Shown: positions 27,854-38,068 of the stretch, piece by piece | Position numbering within the stretch: position 1 is the stretch's first letter | How the letters are laid out: each line of letters starts with the position of its first letter | Source of the DNA: Alphaproteobacteria bacterium | Lineage (GTDB): Bacteria; Pseudomonadota; Alphaproteobacteria; Rhizobiales; Aestuariivirgaceae | Direction of reading: 5' to 3' | NCBI GenBank assembly: GCA_024640405.1 | Contig: JAHEFB010000029.1 | Span: forward strand, 1 to 53,529 | Length of the DNA stretch: 53,529 nt | Program-made: the position numbers and the translations under genes | The notes under the pieces: generated by a model | The model's database searches: none | The model's input: the letters and a program-made list of their open reading frames with translations, nothing else | Told to the model about the DNA's origin: nothing

Positions 27854-27907
27854 CACCAACAGTGTCGTTTCCCACCTAACTCTCTCCCTCTAAACTGGAA
27901 AAACATC

Positions 27908-28465
27908 ATGCCAACCAAAGTGAATATTGTTGCTATCTCCGGCAGCTTGCGAAGCAAATCCTACAATACAAGCCTGTTGCGGGCGATGCAGGAAATCGCG
28001 GATGATACCATGTCGATAGATATCGCTAGACTGAACGGTATTCCGATATATGACGGGGACGATGAGGATGCGACAGGCGTACCCCAGATTGTCATTGACC
28101 TTGTTGAGAAAATTCGTGCCGCCGACGGCGTGATTATTTCAACACCGGAATACAATTTCTCGATACCTGGCGGATTGAAAAACGCAACCGACTGGATCAG
28201 CCGCGTAAAGGATCAGCCGTTCGGCAACAAGCCGGTCGGTGTCGTGGGAGCAGCCGCAGGCCCGCTCGGAACCGGCCGTTCGCAATACCAGCTGCGCCAG
28301 AACCTTGTTGGCCTGTCGGCTCTTACAATGTCGAAACCCGAAGTGTTCGTCGGATCGGCGCCCACCAAGTTTGCTGACGACGGCAGCCTGGCTGACGACG
28401 AAACCGCAAAATTCCTGAAGATATGGCTGGATGCCTTCGAAGCCTGGGTCCGACGCGGATTTTGA
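27908..28465 (+). CDS. NADPH-dependent FMN reductase (ChrR-like quinone/chromate reductase family)
   Basis: A 185-residue flavodoxin-fold reductase. FMN phosphate-binding loop SGSLRSKSYN (11-20) and the diagnostic STPEYNFSIPGGLKNATDW (78-96) are present. Relatives reduce quinones by two electrons, and some also reduce chromate or azo dyes, protecting against redox cycling. It lies 54 bp after the SDR gene on the same strand. With the pirin and LysR genes this looks like a small redox or quinone-stress unit; that is inference. Confidence 0.92.
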   Translation: MPTKVNIVAISGSLRSKSYNTSLLRAMQEIADDTMSIDIARLNGIPIYDGDDEDATGVPQIVIDLVEKIRAADGVIISTPEYNFSIPGGLKNATDWISRVKDQPFGNKPVGVVGAAAGPLGTGRSQYQLRQNLVGLSALTMSKPEVFVGSAPTKFADDGSLADDETAKFLKIWLDAFEAWVRRGF

Positions 28466-28590
28466 AGCACATCGAAATCAGACCCGATGAATGCGGTGTC
28501 CACGCGGGGCGCCATCGGGTACGGCGGCTTCACAGCAGCAGGATCTGGTCAACTGCAAGGATCGCACCTACAACAGGGCCCAAAATGGTC

Positions 28591-28628
28591 GCTCGCCCGT
28601 TCTTCCTTTTCAGGATGAACGGGCGAGC
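28591..28628. other. Strong intergenic hairpin
   Basis: A perfect 12-bp inverted repeat, GCTCGCCCGTTC and GAACGGGCGAGC, encloses a 14-nt loop. No T-run follows on either strand, so it is not a standard terminator. It sits in the 561-bp gap 28466-29026 between the FMN reductase and the response regulator. I see no convincing gene there: a minus-strand open frame crosses it but has only a GTG start and no recognisable similarity. Confidence 0.6.
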
Positions 28629-29026
28629 ATGGTACGCGCTGCTCGGGACGGCGACAGGAGCCACGCGACCAATTCCGAATCTGTAACAGCGCTGGAAAAC
28701 CGGTGCGCCGTATGATGAGGGGTTTCAATTATTGCCGCACATATTTGTGAAACGATTGACCGTCTAACAATGTCTTGGGCAGACCCCTCTGCTGCAAAAC
28801 ACAATGCTTGTCATTCGCGACAACAGATTGGCCAAACCTAGGCAATTGTGAGGCCAGTACAATTCATACTACAATAACGGGCTGGACAACAGGGGCATAA
28901 CACCCGAATATCGTGCAAAAGGCAGGTTTTTCACATCGTTAATCTGCGTTGGTGTATATTTCGAGTGCCGACAAACACTTTGCTGCCAATGAGAACATCG
29001 GCCGGAAGGCCAGTGGGAGCCGTTGA

Positions 29027-29695
29027 ATGCCATATCGCATCGTAATAGCAGACGATCACCCGTTGTTTCGGGATGCATTGCGGCTTGCTGTGCAGGATGC
29101 GCTGGGTGACGTGGTTCTCGACGATGCCGGCTCTTTGAAGGAAGCGCTGGACATATTGAGTTCAAGTGACGACGTAGACCTGGTGTTGCTCGATCTGAAA
29201 ATGCCCGGCGTGCAAGGGTTTTCGGGCCTCATGCTGATGCGGGCACAATACCCTCTGGTGCCGGTGGTTGTGGTGTCCGGCAGCGAGGAATCCAGTGTGA
29301 TCAGCCGTGCAATTTCACTCGGCGCATTGGGGTTCATTCCCAAGTCCGCGCCGGTCGAGGATATGCAGGCAGCAATCTCGGCGGTACTAAGTGGCGACGT
29401 CTGGTTGCCGGAAAATGTAGATCTTACATCACACGGCAACGCGGAGACCGACGATCTCGCCCGGAGGTTATCCAACCTGACACCGCAACAAACCCGGGTG
29501 CTGATGATGTTGCGGGAAGGTCTGCTCAACAAGCAGATCGCCTATGAGTTAACTGTCTCAGAGGCCACCGTCAAAGCCCACGTATCGGCGATCCTGCAAA
29601 AACTCAATGTCGACAGCCGAACCCAGGCCGTCATTGCAGCCTCACGCATTGATGGCGAGCAAACCGAAGTCACCGACGCAGGCCCATCAGGTTAA
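29027..29695 (+). CDS. LuxR-family response regulator (CrbR-like)
   Basis: A 222-residue two-component response regulator. The receiver domain has acidic pocket D9-D10, phosphoacceptor D56 in VLLDLKMPG, and K in PKSAP. A LuxR-type helix-turn-helix (about 148-205) reads LTPQQTRVLMMLREGL then NKQIAYELTVSEATVKAHVS. It converges on the giant hybrid kinase gene, with 33 bp between the stops, and is its likely partner. In gammaproteobacteria the similar CrbS/CrbR pair activates acetyl-CoA synthetase; no acs gene is present here, so that role is inference. Confidence 0.92.
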   Translation: MPYRIVIADDHPLFRDALRLAVQDALGDVVLDDAGSLKEALDILSSSDDVDLVLLDLKMPGVQGFSGLMLMRAQYPLVPVVVVSGSEESSVISRAISLGALGFIPKSAPVEDMQAAISAVLSGDVWLPENVDLTSHGNAETDDLARRLSNLTPQQTRVLMMLREGLLNKQIAYELTVSEATVKAHVSAILQKLNVDSRTQAVIAASRIDGEQTEVTDAGPSG

Positions 29696-29728
29696 GGCCT
29701 GGCGCGATCCCGTCCAGCTTCACAAGCT

Positions 29729-32700
29729 TTACTCGGCCGCTTCGGCGTTGGACTGGGCGGTCATCAAAACTGTTCGCAAAACGGCGGGGCGCACAGGCTT
29801 GCGCAGATAGGCAACGCCGACGGCTTCCGACGCCGCCTGCACGGCTGCTGAACGTTCCGCCGTAATCAGGGCTGCGGGGAAAGTCGCGCCGGCACGCGCG
29901 CGCAGTTCGGCAATCAGCTCAAGACCGTTTTCTGCCCCCAGATGATAGTCCATCAGCACGGCATCATACGGCCAGGGCATATGATTTGTTGCGAGTTTGC
30001 GGGCTCCTTCGGCAGATTTCGCCGCTGTTACCCTACAACCCCAACCGTCAAGCAGAGCGGTCATCCCGTCGATAATCGACTGCTCATTGTCAACCACCAG
30101 GACCGACAGTCCGGCAAGGCTTCCCGTTGCCCGAACCGGCACCGGTGAAACTGGAAGATTGGCCTGCTCCCTGCCTGTTGCCAGGGGCAGGTCAAGCCTG
30201 AACAGGCAACCTGATTCTGAGTCTGATTTCAGCGTCAGGGGATGTTCCAGAACCCCTGCCATACGTTCAACGATGGACAACCCCAATCCCAGGCCCTGAA
30301 TATCAGATCCCGGAGATTCCAGGCGCTCAAACTCCCGATACACAAGCTTTTGCTTGTCATGCGGAATTCCGGGACCTGTGTCGTGGACTTCAATACAAAG
30401 CCGGCCATCGCGAACTCGCCCACCCATCAAGACCCTGCCCGTTACCGTGTATTTGATGGCGTTGCTCAGCAGATTCTGCAAAATGCGCCGTATCAGGCGG
30501 CGATCCGAGTAAACCATTCTGCTGCACGGCATGATGGTCAGATCCAGATGCTTTTCTTCGGCGGCGACCGAAAATTCGGTGCGCAACTGATTGAGAATAC
30601 CGTTGATCGAAAACGTCGAAAGGTCGGGCTTTATCGCGCCCGCATCTAGCCGCGACATGTCCAGAAGTGCCGAGAGAATTTCTTCCACGGCTTCCAGCGA
30701 AAGATCAACATTACGCACCAGTTGACCTTCCTGCGCAGACGAGGTGCGTTCCATCAGGGATGAAGTGAACAACCGCGCTGCATTCAGCGGTTGCAAAATG
30801 TCATGCGACGCGGCCGCGATGAACCTGGTTTTGCCAGCATTGACCTCCACAGCATCAGCACGGGCCTTTTCCAACTGGGAGTTCAGCGCCCTGAGTTCGG
30901 CAGTTCTTTCGTAGACCCGCTGCTCCAGCGCTTCAGATGCGTGAACCCGTTCAGTAATATCGGCAAAGGTAATCACCCGGCCATCGTCCGGCATGGCATT
31001 GCCGCGAACCTCAAGTACCTTGTTGCCCTCCCTGCTGCGAAGATGAAAGGCATTGGTATTGTTCGCCAGCAGGCGCAGTAACTGCATACTTGCTTCGTTC
31101 TGCACTGCGTCTCCGAACACGAACTCCGAATCAAGCCGGCTCACGATATCTCCGAGCGGCACCCCGACACGGCCAAACTCCGGTGGCAGGTTGAGCAAAT
31201 TGCGAAACTGCGTGTTCCAGCAAACCAGCGCAAAGTCGTGATCAAACACCACAATCCCCTGCTCCACGTGATCTATTGCCGATTGCAGAAGATCACGATT
31301 GTAGACAATGGCATCGGACGCATCGTCCAGCAATCGCATGGCGCCGGCTGTGTGACCGGCACCGCGCTGCAACAGCAAAGCCATGACAACGCGTGCTGAC
31401 GCTGTACCGATGGCACTGGCCAAGAGGCGTTCGGCGAATTTCAGAGTTTCCTGATCCGCCATGTCGCGGGGTTTGAGTTTCCCCGCCCGTGCAAGGTCCA
31501 GCTCATCAAACGAGCGCTTGGTCCGCTCTTTGCCAAGATACCTTTCAACTGTTGCCTGCAACTGCTTGACGGAAACTTCGGGCTGACTTTGTGCGGGCAC
31601 TGCCACGGCCTGGCCACTGGGTACAAATGCTTGCGCCTGCATACGCTCTATCGGATCGACACTGGTAAACAGTGAGACCACTACGTAAATGCCGATATTG
31701 GCAGCCATTGACCACAGGACGCCGTGGGTCAGAGCATCAAGATCGCTGCCAAACAAATGGCGTGGCCGCAACATTTCAATATGCAATGGGCCATCGCTCA
31801 TAAGGCCTGCCGATAACCAGCCGGCATCTGCAAACAACGGTACCAGCAGGGTATATGTCCAGACCACAAAACCGGCCACCAGGCCGAACATGGCGCCGCG
31901 GGCATTGCCTCTCGTCCAGACCAGGCCGATGAAAAAGGCTGGCGCGAACTGCGCCACGGCAGCAAACGAAACCAGCCCAATCTGGGCCAGAGCCGCATTG
32001 TTTCCGATCATCAGATAGTACGAATACGCAAGCACCATGATTGCGCCTATCGCGACGCGTCTGATCTGCAAAATGCGCGAGGTCATGTCGCCCTGCCACA
32101 TCTGGCCACTGGCGCGGCGCAGCATCAAGGGCATCACGATCGAGTTGCACACCATGATCGACAGTGCAACGGTCTCCACGATCACCATCGCCGTTGCGGC
32201 TGACAGCCCGCCGATGAATGCGACCATGGCCAACAGCGGCTGACCATCCGCGACAGGCAGCGCCAGTACAAATGTGTCGCCATCCACGGCCTGCCCCTGA
32301 AACGTCAACAGCCCGGCAATTGCAATCGGAATAACAAAGATATTGATCATCACCAGATACAGGGGAAAGGTCCACGATGCCTTGCGCACATCATCCAGGG
32401 AGGTGTTTTCCACGACCGCCAAATGAAACTGCCGTGGCAGCAAGATGACTGCGCAGACTGCCAGAAATGTCATTGTCGCAAATCGCGGAAGATCGATCGG
32501 ACTGCTGAAAAGTTCAGTAATTTCAGGGCTTTGAATGGCGCGTTCATACAACTGTTTCGGGCCGCCCATCATCACGAAAGTAATAAAGGCACCGACCATT
32601 ATGAAGGCTATCAGTTTGACCAGACTTTCTGCGGCGACGGACAATATCAGACCGTTTTGATGTTCCGTGGCATCGGCATGGCGGGTGCCGAACAAGACTG

Positions 32701-33223
32701 CGAAGATTGCCATGGATATGGCAACGAACATCGGTACGTCGCCAAAGCCGGTTTCCAATATTCCGGTATCAACGCCCAGCGGCCCCAGTGCGCTAAGTGA
32801 CAGAGAAACCGCCTTCAGCTGAAGCGAGATATAGGGAACAACACCAATCACGGCGATGAAGGCAGCGATGCCGCCCAACAACTGGTTTTTGCCATACCGG
32901 GCAGATAAAAAGTCGGCAATGGATGTGATGTTCTGGGCTTTGGACAGACTGACAATGCGCCGGATCAGCGGCCAGCCCAATCCGATCAGCAATATCGGTC
33001 CGAGATAGATCGGCAGGAAGTAATATCCGGACGTCGACGCAAGGCCGACACTGCCATAAAAGGTCCACGACGTGCAGTACACCGCCAGCGACAGGGCATA
33101 CACATAAGGTCTGCCCACACCGCGTCGCATGCCGGAGGATGCACGGTCGCCATAGGCCGCAATTGCGAACAAGCCGCCGACATAGCCCAGTGCAATGAGT
33201 ATGACACCCCAGGTGGAAAGCAT
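29729..33223 (-). CDS. SLC5 transporter-histidine kinase-receiver hybrid sensor (CrbS/CbrA-like)
   Basis: This 1164-residue membrane sensor fuses a sodium:solute symporter to a kinase. Residues about 1-500 form 12-13 helices of the SLC5 fold (SGYYFLPIYLGP, LSAATAMVIVETVALSIM). A STAC-like linker (FAERLLASAIGTASARVVM) follows, then a PAS domain (DHVEQGIVVFDHD), HisKA with H807 in AASHDILQPLNAARLF, HATPase (LLSNAIKYT, DTGPGIP, GLGLGLSIVERM) and a receiver with D1092 in LMDYHLG. The phosphorelay probably ends at the facing LuxR-type regulator. Whether the SLC5 part transports, or senses, its solute is open; acetate or amino acids are the known ligands of relatives. Confidence 0.93.
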   Translation of the reverse strand: MLSTWGVILIALGYVGGLFAIAAYGDRASSGMRRGVGRPYVYALSLAVYCTSWTFYGSVGLASTSGYYFLPIYLGPILLIGLGWPLIRRIVSLSKAQNITSIADFLSARYGKNQLLGGIAAFIAVIGVVPYISLQLKAVSLSLSALGPLGVDTGILETGFGDVPMFVAISMAIFAVLFGTRHADATEHQNGLILSVAAESLVKLIAFIMVGAFITFVMMGGPKQLYERAIQSPEITELFSSPIDLPRFATMTFLAVCAVILLPRQFHLAVVENTSLDDVRKASWTFPLYLVMINIFVIPIAIAGLLTFQGQAVDGDTFVLALPVADGQPLLAMVAFIGGLSAATAMVIVETVALSIMVCNSIVMPLMLRRASGQMWQGDMTSRILQIRRVAIGAIMVLAYSYYLMIGNNAALAQIGLVSFAAVAQFAPAFFIGLVWTRGNARGAMFGLVAGFVVWTYTLLVPLFADAGWLSAGLMSDGPLHIEMLRPRHLFGSDLDALTHGVLWSMAANIGIYVVVSLFTSVDPIERMQAQAFVPSGQAVAVPAQSQPEVSVKQLQATVERYLGKERTKRSFDELDLARAGKLKPRDMADQETLKFAERLLASAIGTASARVVMALLLQRGAGHTAGAMRLLDDASDAIVYNRDLLQSAIDHVEQGIVVFDHDFALVCWNTQFRNLLNLPPEFGRVGVPLGDIVSRLDSEFVFGDAVQNEASMQLLRLLANNTNAFHLRSREGNKVLEVRGNAMPDDGRVITFADITERVHASEALEQRVYERTAELRALNSQLEKARADAVEVNAGKTRFIAAASHDILQPLNAARLFTSSLMERTSSAQEGQLVRNVDLSLEAVEEILSALLDMSRLDAGAIKPDLSTFSINGILNQLRTEFSVAAEEKHLDLTIMPCSRMVYSDRRLIRRILQNLLSNAIKYTVTGRVLMGGRVRDGRLCIEVHDTGPGIPHDKQKLVYREFERLESPGSDIQGLGLGLSIVERMAGVLEHPLTLKSDSESGCLFRLDLPLATGREQANLPVSPVPVRATGSLAGLSVLVVDNEQSIIDGMTALLDGWGCRVTAAKSAEGARKLATNHMPWPYDAVLMDYHLGAENGLELIAELRARAGATFPAALITAERSAAVQAASEAVGVAYLRKPVRPAVLRTVLMTAQSNAEAAE

Positions 33224-33484
33224 GACAGTCGAACCAAAACCTTTCGATCCACAGTCCTAGCTGGCAGATCACCGCCAAGTCTAGCAGATGACAGGTTGCA
33301 AGCAATCGAACACTAAAAAGGCCGTCTCGATAAAGACGATTAGCCGGCTAGAAGTTTCCGGTTGTAATCGTGGCGATTGGGCTTATTTTGAGCCCACTTT
33401 TGCTTCATCATAACTGCGGCCAAGAGTTTCGATGTTCCTGCAAACCGCATTGCGGACCGCAGATTAAAACCGAGGGGAAATGCC

Positions 33485-33898
33485 GTGTTAAAAGAATTCA
33501 AAGAGTTTGCCTTCAAGGGTAACGTGCTCGACCTCGCCATCGGTGTGATTATTGCCGGCGCATTTGGCGTAATCGTAAAGTCGCTGGTGGGCGATGTTAT
33601 CATGCCGATTATCGGAGCCATTTTCGGTGGCCTCGATTTTTCCAACATGTTCGCACCACTTGCCAGTGCGGTCACTGCGAACACGCTCGAGGCAGCCAGG
33701 GAACAAGGTGCCGTACTGGCATACGGCAGCTTTATCACTGCGGTCGTCAACTTCCTGATTATTGCTTTCATTCTGTTTATGGTTGTGCGCGCTGCCAACT
33801 CGATGAAAAAACAGGAGGAAGAAAAAGAGGAAGCCCCTGCCGAGCCACCCGCGGACATCGCCCTGCTGACGGAAATTCGCGACCTGCTCAAACGCTGA
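33485..33898 (+). CDS. mscL: Large-conductance mechanosensitive channel
   Basis: This inner-membrane channel opens under membrane tension and vents solutes after osmotic downshock. At 137 residues it has normal length. The N-terminal helix begins [22 protein letters not shown]1 [16 protein letters not shown] contains the glycine-rich gate. A periplasmic loop and TM2 ([20 protein letters not shown]) follow, then a Glu-rich linker and the cytoplasmic helix [11 protein letters not shown]. The start is GTG. It has its own terminator. The 261-bp gap before it (33224-33484) holds its promoter and nothing else I can support. Confidence 0.97.
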   Translation: MLKEFKEFAFKGNVLDLAIGVIIAGAFGVIVKSLVGDVIMPIIGAIFGGLDFSNMFAPLASAVTANTLEAAREQGAVLAYGSFITAVVNFLIIAFILFMVVRAANSMKKQEEEKEEAPAEPPADIALLTEIRDLLKR

Positions 33899-33928
33899 TT
33901 TCGGGCGTCTGACGTACCGGCAAAACAC

Positions 33929-33966
33929 AACCCCGGACTGCGCCCTTTGCAGGTCGGGGTTTTTTG
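33929..33966 (+). terminator. Rho-independent terminator of mscL
   Basis: The stem ACCCCG-GA-CTGC pairs with GCAG-GT-CGGGGT around a 7-nt loop and is followed by TTTTTT. It starts about 30 bp after the mscL stop. Confidence 0.85.
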
Positions 33967-34035
33967 ATTGCCTGGGGAGATCGGTTGAAATACTGATCAC
34001 TGTCGGCGGCCCTTCAAACATTTGGCAATCATCAC

Positions 34036-35235
34036 ATGACTACTCTTACCCCGGACATGCTGGTGAGCAGCATCCGCCAGAGCCAGCAGAATGAACCTGA
34101 CAGCGGCATCCTGAGCGCCGTCAATCACGGCTTCGGCAGAAAAGGGCTGATCCCGCTGTGGACCGGCGAAGGTCCGTTCAAAACTCCGGAATTCATCTGC
34201 GAAGCAGCCTCGAAGGCACTGTTTGACGGCGAAACGTTCTACACCTGGCAACGTGGCTTGCCTGAATTGCGTGAAGCGCTGGCTAGATACCATAACCAAT
34301 TCTGGCCCGGGCCGTTTTCCAGCGAACGGTTCTTTATCACCGGCGGCGGCATGCAGGCCATCCAGGTGGCGCTGCAATTGCTGGCTGACAAGGATGATGA
34401 AATTGTCATTCCGTCGCCCACGTGGCCGAATTTCCCCGGGCCAATGCGCATGATGGAAGCCAGGCCGGTTTTCGTGCCGATGTTGTACGAAGGGCAGAAA
34501 TGGTCGCTTGACCTGGACAGGATGCGTGACTGTATCGGCCCAAAAACCAGGGCGATCTGCCTGATATCGCCATCCAATCCGCTGGGCTGGGTCGCGTCAC
34601 GCGAAGACCTTATTGCCATTCGCGACATGGCCCGGGAGGCGGGAGTGTGGATACTGGCTGACGAGGTTTACGCGCGGTTTTATTATGGCGACTGCGGCTC
34701 TGGCCCGGCCCGTTCACCATCCTTCATGGATGTTTGCGACCAGGATGAGCGGGTTATCTATATCAATACATTCTCAAAGAACTGGGCCATGACCGGTTGG
34801 CGCGTCGGCTGGTTACAGGCACCGGCAGCGCTTGGACCAGCCATCGAACGCATTATCCAGTACAATACGTCAGGCACCGCAGCCTTCATGCAAAAGGGCG
34901 CATTGGCCGCCATTGAAAACGGTGAAGACTTCGTGGCCATGCAAATCGAAATGGCGCGTTCGTGCAGGGACAAAGTTGCTGACGCGCTTGGGCAGCTCAA
35001 CAATGTCAGTTTTGAAAATCCCGACGGCGCCTTTTACAGTTTTTTCAGGATCGAAGGCCTGTCAGACAGTCTCGGCGCGACGTTGCGTATCATCGATGAG
35101 GCCAATGTCGGGCTGGCGCCCGGTGGAACTTTCGGGCCCGGCGGCGAGGGGTTTTTGCGAATGTGCTATCTGCGTGATCCCGACAGCCTCGATGAGGCGC
35201 TGGACCGGCTGATCGGATGGCTACGCAACGCATGA
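34036..35235 (+). CDS. PLP-dependent aminotransferase, class I/II (aspartate aminotransferase-like)
   Basis: A 399-residue fold-type I pyridoxal-phosphate aminotransferase. The cofactor-lysine motif is NTFSKNWAMTGWRVGW with K248. Other landmarks are TGGGMQAIQVALQLL (phosphate-binding), SPSNPLGWV (substrate carboxylate), ILADEVYARFYYG (cofactor ring Asp), and the C-terminal arginine region EGFLRMCYLRDP. Subfamily I-gamma relatives take aspartate or aromatic amino acids. It stands alone between mscL and def, so the substrate is not indicated by context. Confidence 0.9.
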   Translation: MTTLTPDMLVSSIRQSQQNEPDSGILSAVNHGFGRKGLIPLWTGEGPFKTPEFICEAASKALFDGETFYTWQRGLPELREALARYHNQFWPGPFSSERFFITGGGMQAIQVALQLLADKDDEIVIPSPTWPNFPGPMRMMEARPVFVPMLYEGQKWSLDLDRMRDCIGPKTRAICLISPSNPLGWVASREDLIAIRDMAREAGVWILADEVYARFYYGDCGSGPARSPSFMDVCDQDERVIYINTFSKNWAMTGWRVGWLQAPAALGPAIERIIQYNTSGTAAFMQKGALAAIENGEDFVAMQIEMARSCRDKVADALGQLNNVSFENPDGAFYSFFRIEGLSDSLGATLRIIDEANVGLAPGGTFGPGGEGFLRMCYLRDPDSLDEALDRLIGWLRNA

Positions 35236-35316
35236 TTTGGTCGCGCCGCGTTGACCCCGGCATGACGATTGCTTATCTGATGATCTAAAGCACTTACAAT
35301 CCGGACACCTTCGTTC

Positions 35317-35838
35317 ATGGCCATTCGCAAAATAGTCAAACTGCCTGACCCGATATTGAAGAAGATTTCACAACCGGTAGAGCGCGTGGACGACGAATTG
35401 CGCGATCTGGCCGATGATATGATTGCGACCATGTATGACGCGCCGGGCATCGGTCTGGCCGCCGTGCAGATCGGAGTTCTAAGGCGATTGCTGGTGGTGG
35501 ATATTGCCAAGGAGGAAGAGCCGAGATCACCGCAGGTTTTCATCAACCCGGAGATCATCTGGAGCAGTGAGGAACTATCCGAGTATGAGGAAGGCTGCCT
35601 GTCGATACCGGAAGTGTTCGACAACATCCAACGCCCGGCAGAAGTCCGCGTGTCATACCTTGACCGGGACGGCAAACCGCACGAGACCCGTTATGACGGT
35701 CTGATGGCTACCGTGCTGCAACACGAAATAGACCACCTTAACGGCATTTTGTTCATTGACTATCTGTCCCGGTTGAAACGCGGCACGATTGTTCGCAAGT
35801 TCACCAAACAGGCCCGCCAGCAGCGAGAAAACGTGTGA
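35317..35838 (+). CDS. def: Peptide deformylase
   Basis: This metalloenzyme removes the formyl group from the N-terminal methionine of new proteins. At 173 residues it has normal length. The three motifs are complete: [10 protein letters not shown] (44-53), EEGCLS with metal ligand C94, and QHEIDH with H136, catalytic E137 and H140. It begins the def-fmt-truA operon and overlaps fmt by 4 bp, so deformylation and formylation genes are coupled. Confidence 0.97.
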   Translation: MAIRKIVKLPDPILKKISQPVERVDDELRDLADDMIATMYDAPGIGLAAVQIGVLRRLLVVDIAKEEEPRSPQVFINPEIIWSSEELSEYEEGCLSIPEVFDNIQRPAEVRVSYLDRDGKPHETRYDGLMATVLQHEIDHLNGILFIDYLSRLKRGTIVRKFTKQARQQRENV

Positions 35839-36776
35839 GCTTGCGGATTGTCTTTATGGGAACGCCGGATTTTTCCGTGCCGACCCTGTCACGCATCATA
35901 AACGACGGCCATGACGTGGCGGCGGTTTACAGTCAACCGCCACGAGCCGCCGGCCGACGCGGACTGGAGGCGCGCCGGACTCCGGTTCATGAATTTGCGG
36001 CGTCACACGGTATCGAGGTGCGAACACCGACGTCGTTGAAGCCGGATGAGGAACGTGCGGCATTTGCCAGGCTCAATGCAGAGGTGGCCATTGTAGTGGC
36101 ATATGGTTTGATCCTGCCGCCCCCTGTCCTCGAGGCGCCAAAGTACGGCTGCCTGAATGTTCATGCTTCCCTGTTGCCCCGCTGGCGCGGCGCAGCCCCC
36201 ATACAACGGGCCATCATGGCAGGCGATACCGAAACCGGGGTTGCAATCATGCAAATGGAACCGGGGCTCGACACGGGACCCGTGGTGCACGAACATCGCG
36301 TGCCGATAACCGACCATACCACCTCGCAGTCCCTGCACGACGAATTGGCACAGGCCGGTGCCGACGCCATGAGCGATGTGCTGGTACGGCTGGAAACAGC
36401 CGGCACACTGCCGGCAAACCCGCAGGCGGAAGACGGCGTCACCTATGCTGCCAAGATCAGCAAACAGGAAGCCCATATAGACTTTACCCAGCCGGCCGGT
36501 GATGTGCTGCGTCACGTGCACGGCCTTTCGCCATTTCCGGGTGCGTGGTGCACTTTGCAGGGCCCCGACAGGCCGGTACGGGTCAAACTGCTTGAGGTCG
36601 AAAGGATCACTGGCAAATCCGGAGCGCCCGGCACAGTGCTGGACGAAAACCTTGCAATTGCCTGCGCCGATGGAGCGATACGTCCGGTGCGCCTGCAGCG
36701 CGAAGGCAGGGCCGCGATGGATCTGGCCACTTTCCTGAACGGGCTGACGCCTGCCATAGGCTCAAAGGCGGGATAA
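35835..36776 (+). CDS. fmt: Methionyl-tRNA formyltransferase
   Basis: This enzyme formylates Met-tRNA(fMet) from 10-formyl-tetrahydrofolate for translation initiation. It has 313 residues. The N-terminal formyltransferase domain starts [15 protein letters not shown] and carries the catalytic region [20 protein letters not shown], followed by [16 protein letters not shown]. The C-terminal OB-like domain has [13 protein letters not shown]. The start is GTG within the def stop (GTGTGA). It is followed 5 bp later by truA. Confidence 0.97.
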   Translation: MSLRIVFMGTPDFSVPTLSRIINDGHDVAAVYSQPPRAAGRRGLEARRTPVHEFAASHGIEVRTPTSLKPDEERAAFARLNAEVAIVVAYGLILPPPVLEAPKYGCLNVHASLLPRWRGAAPIQRAIMAGDTETGVAIMQMEPGLDTGPVVHEHRVPITDHTTSQSLHDELAQAGADAMSDVLVRLETAGTLPANPQAEDGVTYAAKISKQEAHIDFTQPAGDVLRHVHGLSPFPGAWCTLQGPDRPVRVKLLEVERITGKSGAPGTVLDENLAIACADGAIRPVRLQREGRAAMDLATFLNGLTPAIGSKAG

Positions 36777-36781
36777 AGCTG

Positions 36782-37531
36782 ATGCCCCGTTATCGCATGA
36801 CAATCGAATATGACGGATCTCCGTTTTCAGGCTGGCAGCGCCAGGCCGGCCAACCATCGGTTCAGGCGGCGATCGAAGATGCAATTGCGCGCCTTGGACA
36901 ATCGACCGTGACACTGTTTGGCGCCGGGCGAACCGATGCAGGGGTACATGCACTCGGTCAGGTCGCCCACTTTGATCTCGACAAGGCCTGGTCACCTGAA
37001 AAACTCATGGCAGCGATCAATGCGCAAGTGCGGCCTGACCCGATCAGCGTGTTTGAGGTTTGCGAGGTGGACGACAGTTTCCACGCTAGGTTCTCTGCAA
37101 CCGGACGCCACTATGAGTATCTGATCAGGGACGGCAGGGTGCCGCCTGCGCTGGACCGTCAGCGGGTGTGGTGGGTACCGTTTCGTCTGGACGAGAACGC
37201 CATGCACGAGGCGGCTCAGGAGTTGACCGGTCATCATGATTTCACGACCTTCAGATCCAGCCAGTGCCAGTCGAAGTCTCCGGCCAAGACACTGGACAGG
37301 CTGGATGTGACCCGTCGAGGCAGGGACATTGTCGTGCGTGCATCTGCCCGATCCTTTTTGCACAATCAGGTGCGCTCACTGGTCGGTACCCTGAAATTGG
37401 CGGGTGACGGGAAATGGTCGGCAACTGATGTGCGCAATGCATTGCAGGCAGCTGACCGCGCAGCCTGTGGCCCGGTGGCTCCGCCACAGGGGTTGTACCT
37501 TCTTGGGGTAGATTATTCAGACGACAGCTGA
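36782..37531 (+). CDS. truA: tRNA pseudouridine(38-40) synthase TruA
   Basis: This enzyme makes pseudouridine at tRNA positions 38-40 in the anticodon stem-loop. It has 249 residues. Catalytic D52 is in [14 protein letters not shown]. Other landmarks are [12 protein letters not shown] at the start, GRHYEYLI, and [14 protein letters not shown]. It is last in def-fmt-truA. Its final 15 bp overlap, on the opposite strand, the 3' end of the membrane-protein gene at 37517. Confidence 0.97.
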   Translation: MPRYRMTIEYDGSPFSGWQRQAGQPSVQAAIEDAIARLGQSTVTLFGAGRTDAGVHALGQVAHFDLDKAWSPEKLMAAINAQVRPDPISVFEVCEVDDSFHARFSATGRHYEYLIRDGRVPPALDRQRVWWVPFRLDENAMHEAAQELTGHHDFTTFRSSQCQSKSPAKTLDRLDVTRRGRDIVVRASARSFLHNQVRSLVGTLKLAGDGKWSATDVRNALQAADRAACGPVAPPQGLYLLGVDYSDDS

Positions 37532-38068
37532 GGCGACAATGGACATGGCGAGGTCCCCGGCAACCAGCATGGACGCCGTAATTGCAGGAACATCAAGAGC
37601 AACCTTCGCAACGTACCAGCGGTAGTATAGTGACCATATGATCACGCACAGGCTCAATATGGCGCCGACGCCAACGCCGATAATTCCCGCCTGTTGCAGC
37701 ATAAATACCGGCACCAGGGCCGCAATGACAAATACACTCGACCAGTTGTAGGCCACGATATAGCGGACATAATGCTGCCGCCGGTCCAGCAACCGGGACA
37801 CGGTTATCATGATCCACGGCCACAGGACCCACAACAGCGCCAGCAGGGCGAAGGCGCTGAACCATGACCGCTCCGGTTGTGGCGGCGATGCCAGCCGGGC
37901 ACCGGCAGACGACGAATACAAATAAAGCGGCGCCACCAGGATGAGCGCTGCAAATGAATTCCAGAACCCGTCGGCACTCAGGTCGAGGTCATCCAGCCCG
38001 TCTTCATCCAGACAAACCAGACGCCAGCAGGCTTTCAGGCCACGTATAGCATCAAGCGCAAAGTTCAC
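37517..38068 (-). CDS. Conserved inner-membrane protein downstream of dapE
   Basis: I do not recognise a named family. The 183-residue product has an acidic N-terminal cytoplasmic part ([16 protein letters not shown]) and about five hydrophobic segments (around 34-50, 70-90, 103-124, 127-146, 160-180). [18 protein letters not shown] segment lies in the middle. No catalytic residues stand out. The start is GTG overlapping the dapE stop by 4 bp, so translation is coupled to dapE. The same neighbour is common beside dapE and truA in rhizobia as far as I recall, but its function is not known to me. Confidence 0.75.
   Translation of the reverse strand: MNFALDAIRGLKACWRLVCLDEDGLDDLDLSADGFWNSFAALILVAPLYLYSSSAGARLASPPQPERSWFSAFALLALLWVLWPWIMITVSRLLDRRQHYVRYIVAYNWSSVFVIAALVPVFMLQQAGIIGVGVGAILSLCVIIWSLYYRWYVAKVALDVPAITASMLVAGDLAMSIVASAVV

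Noticed and set aside
28537..28725. Minus-strand open frame across the intergenic hairpin, with a hydrophobic end
   Set aside because: It has no ATG, only an internal GTG, no Shine-Dalgarno site, and no recognisable family. Its hydrophobic C-terminus could arise by chance.
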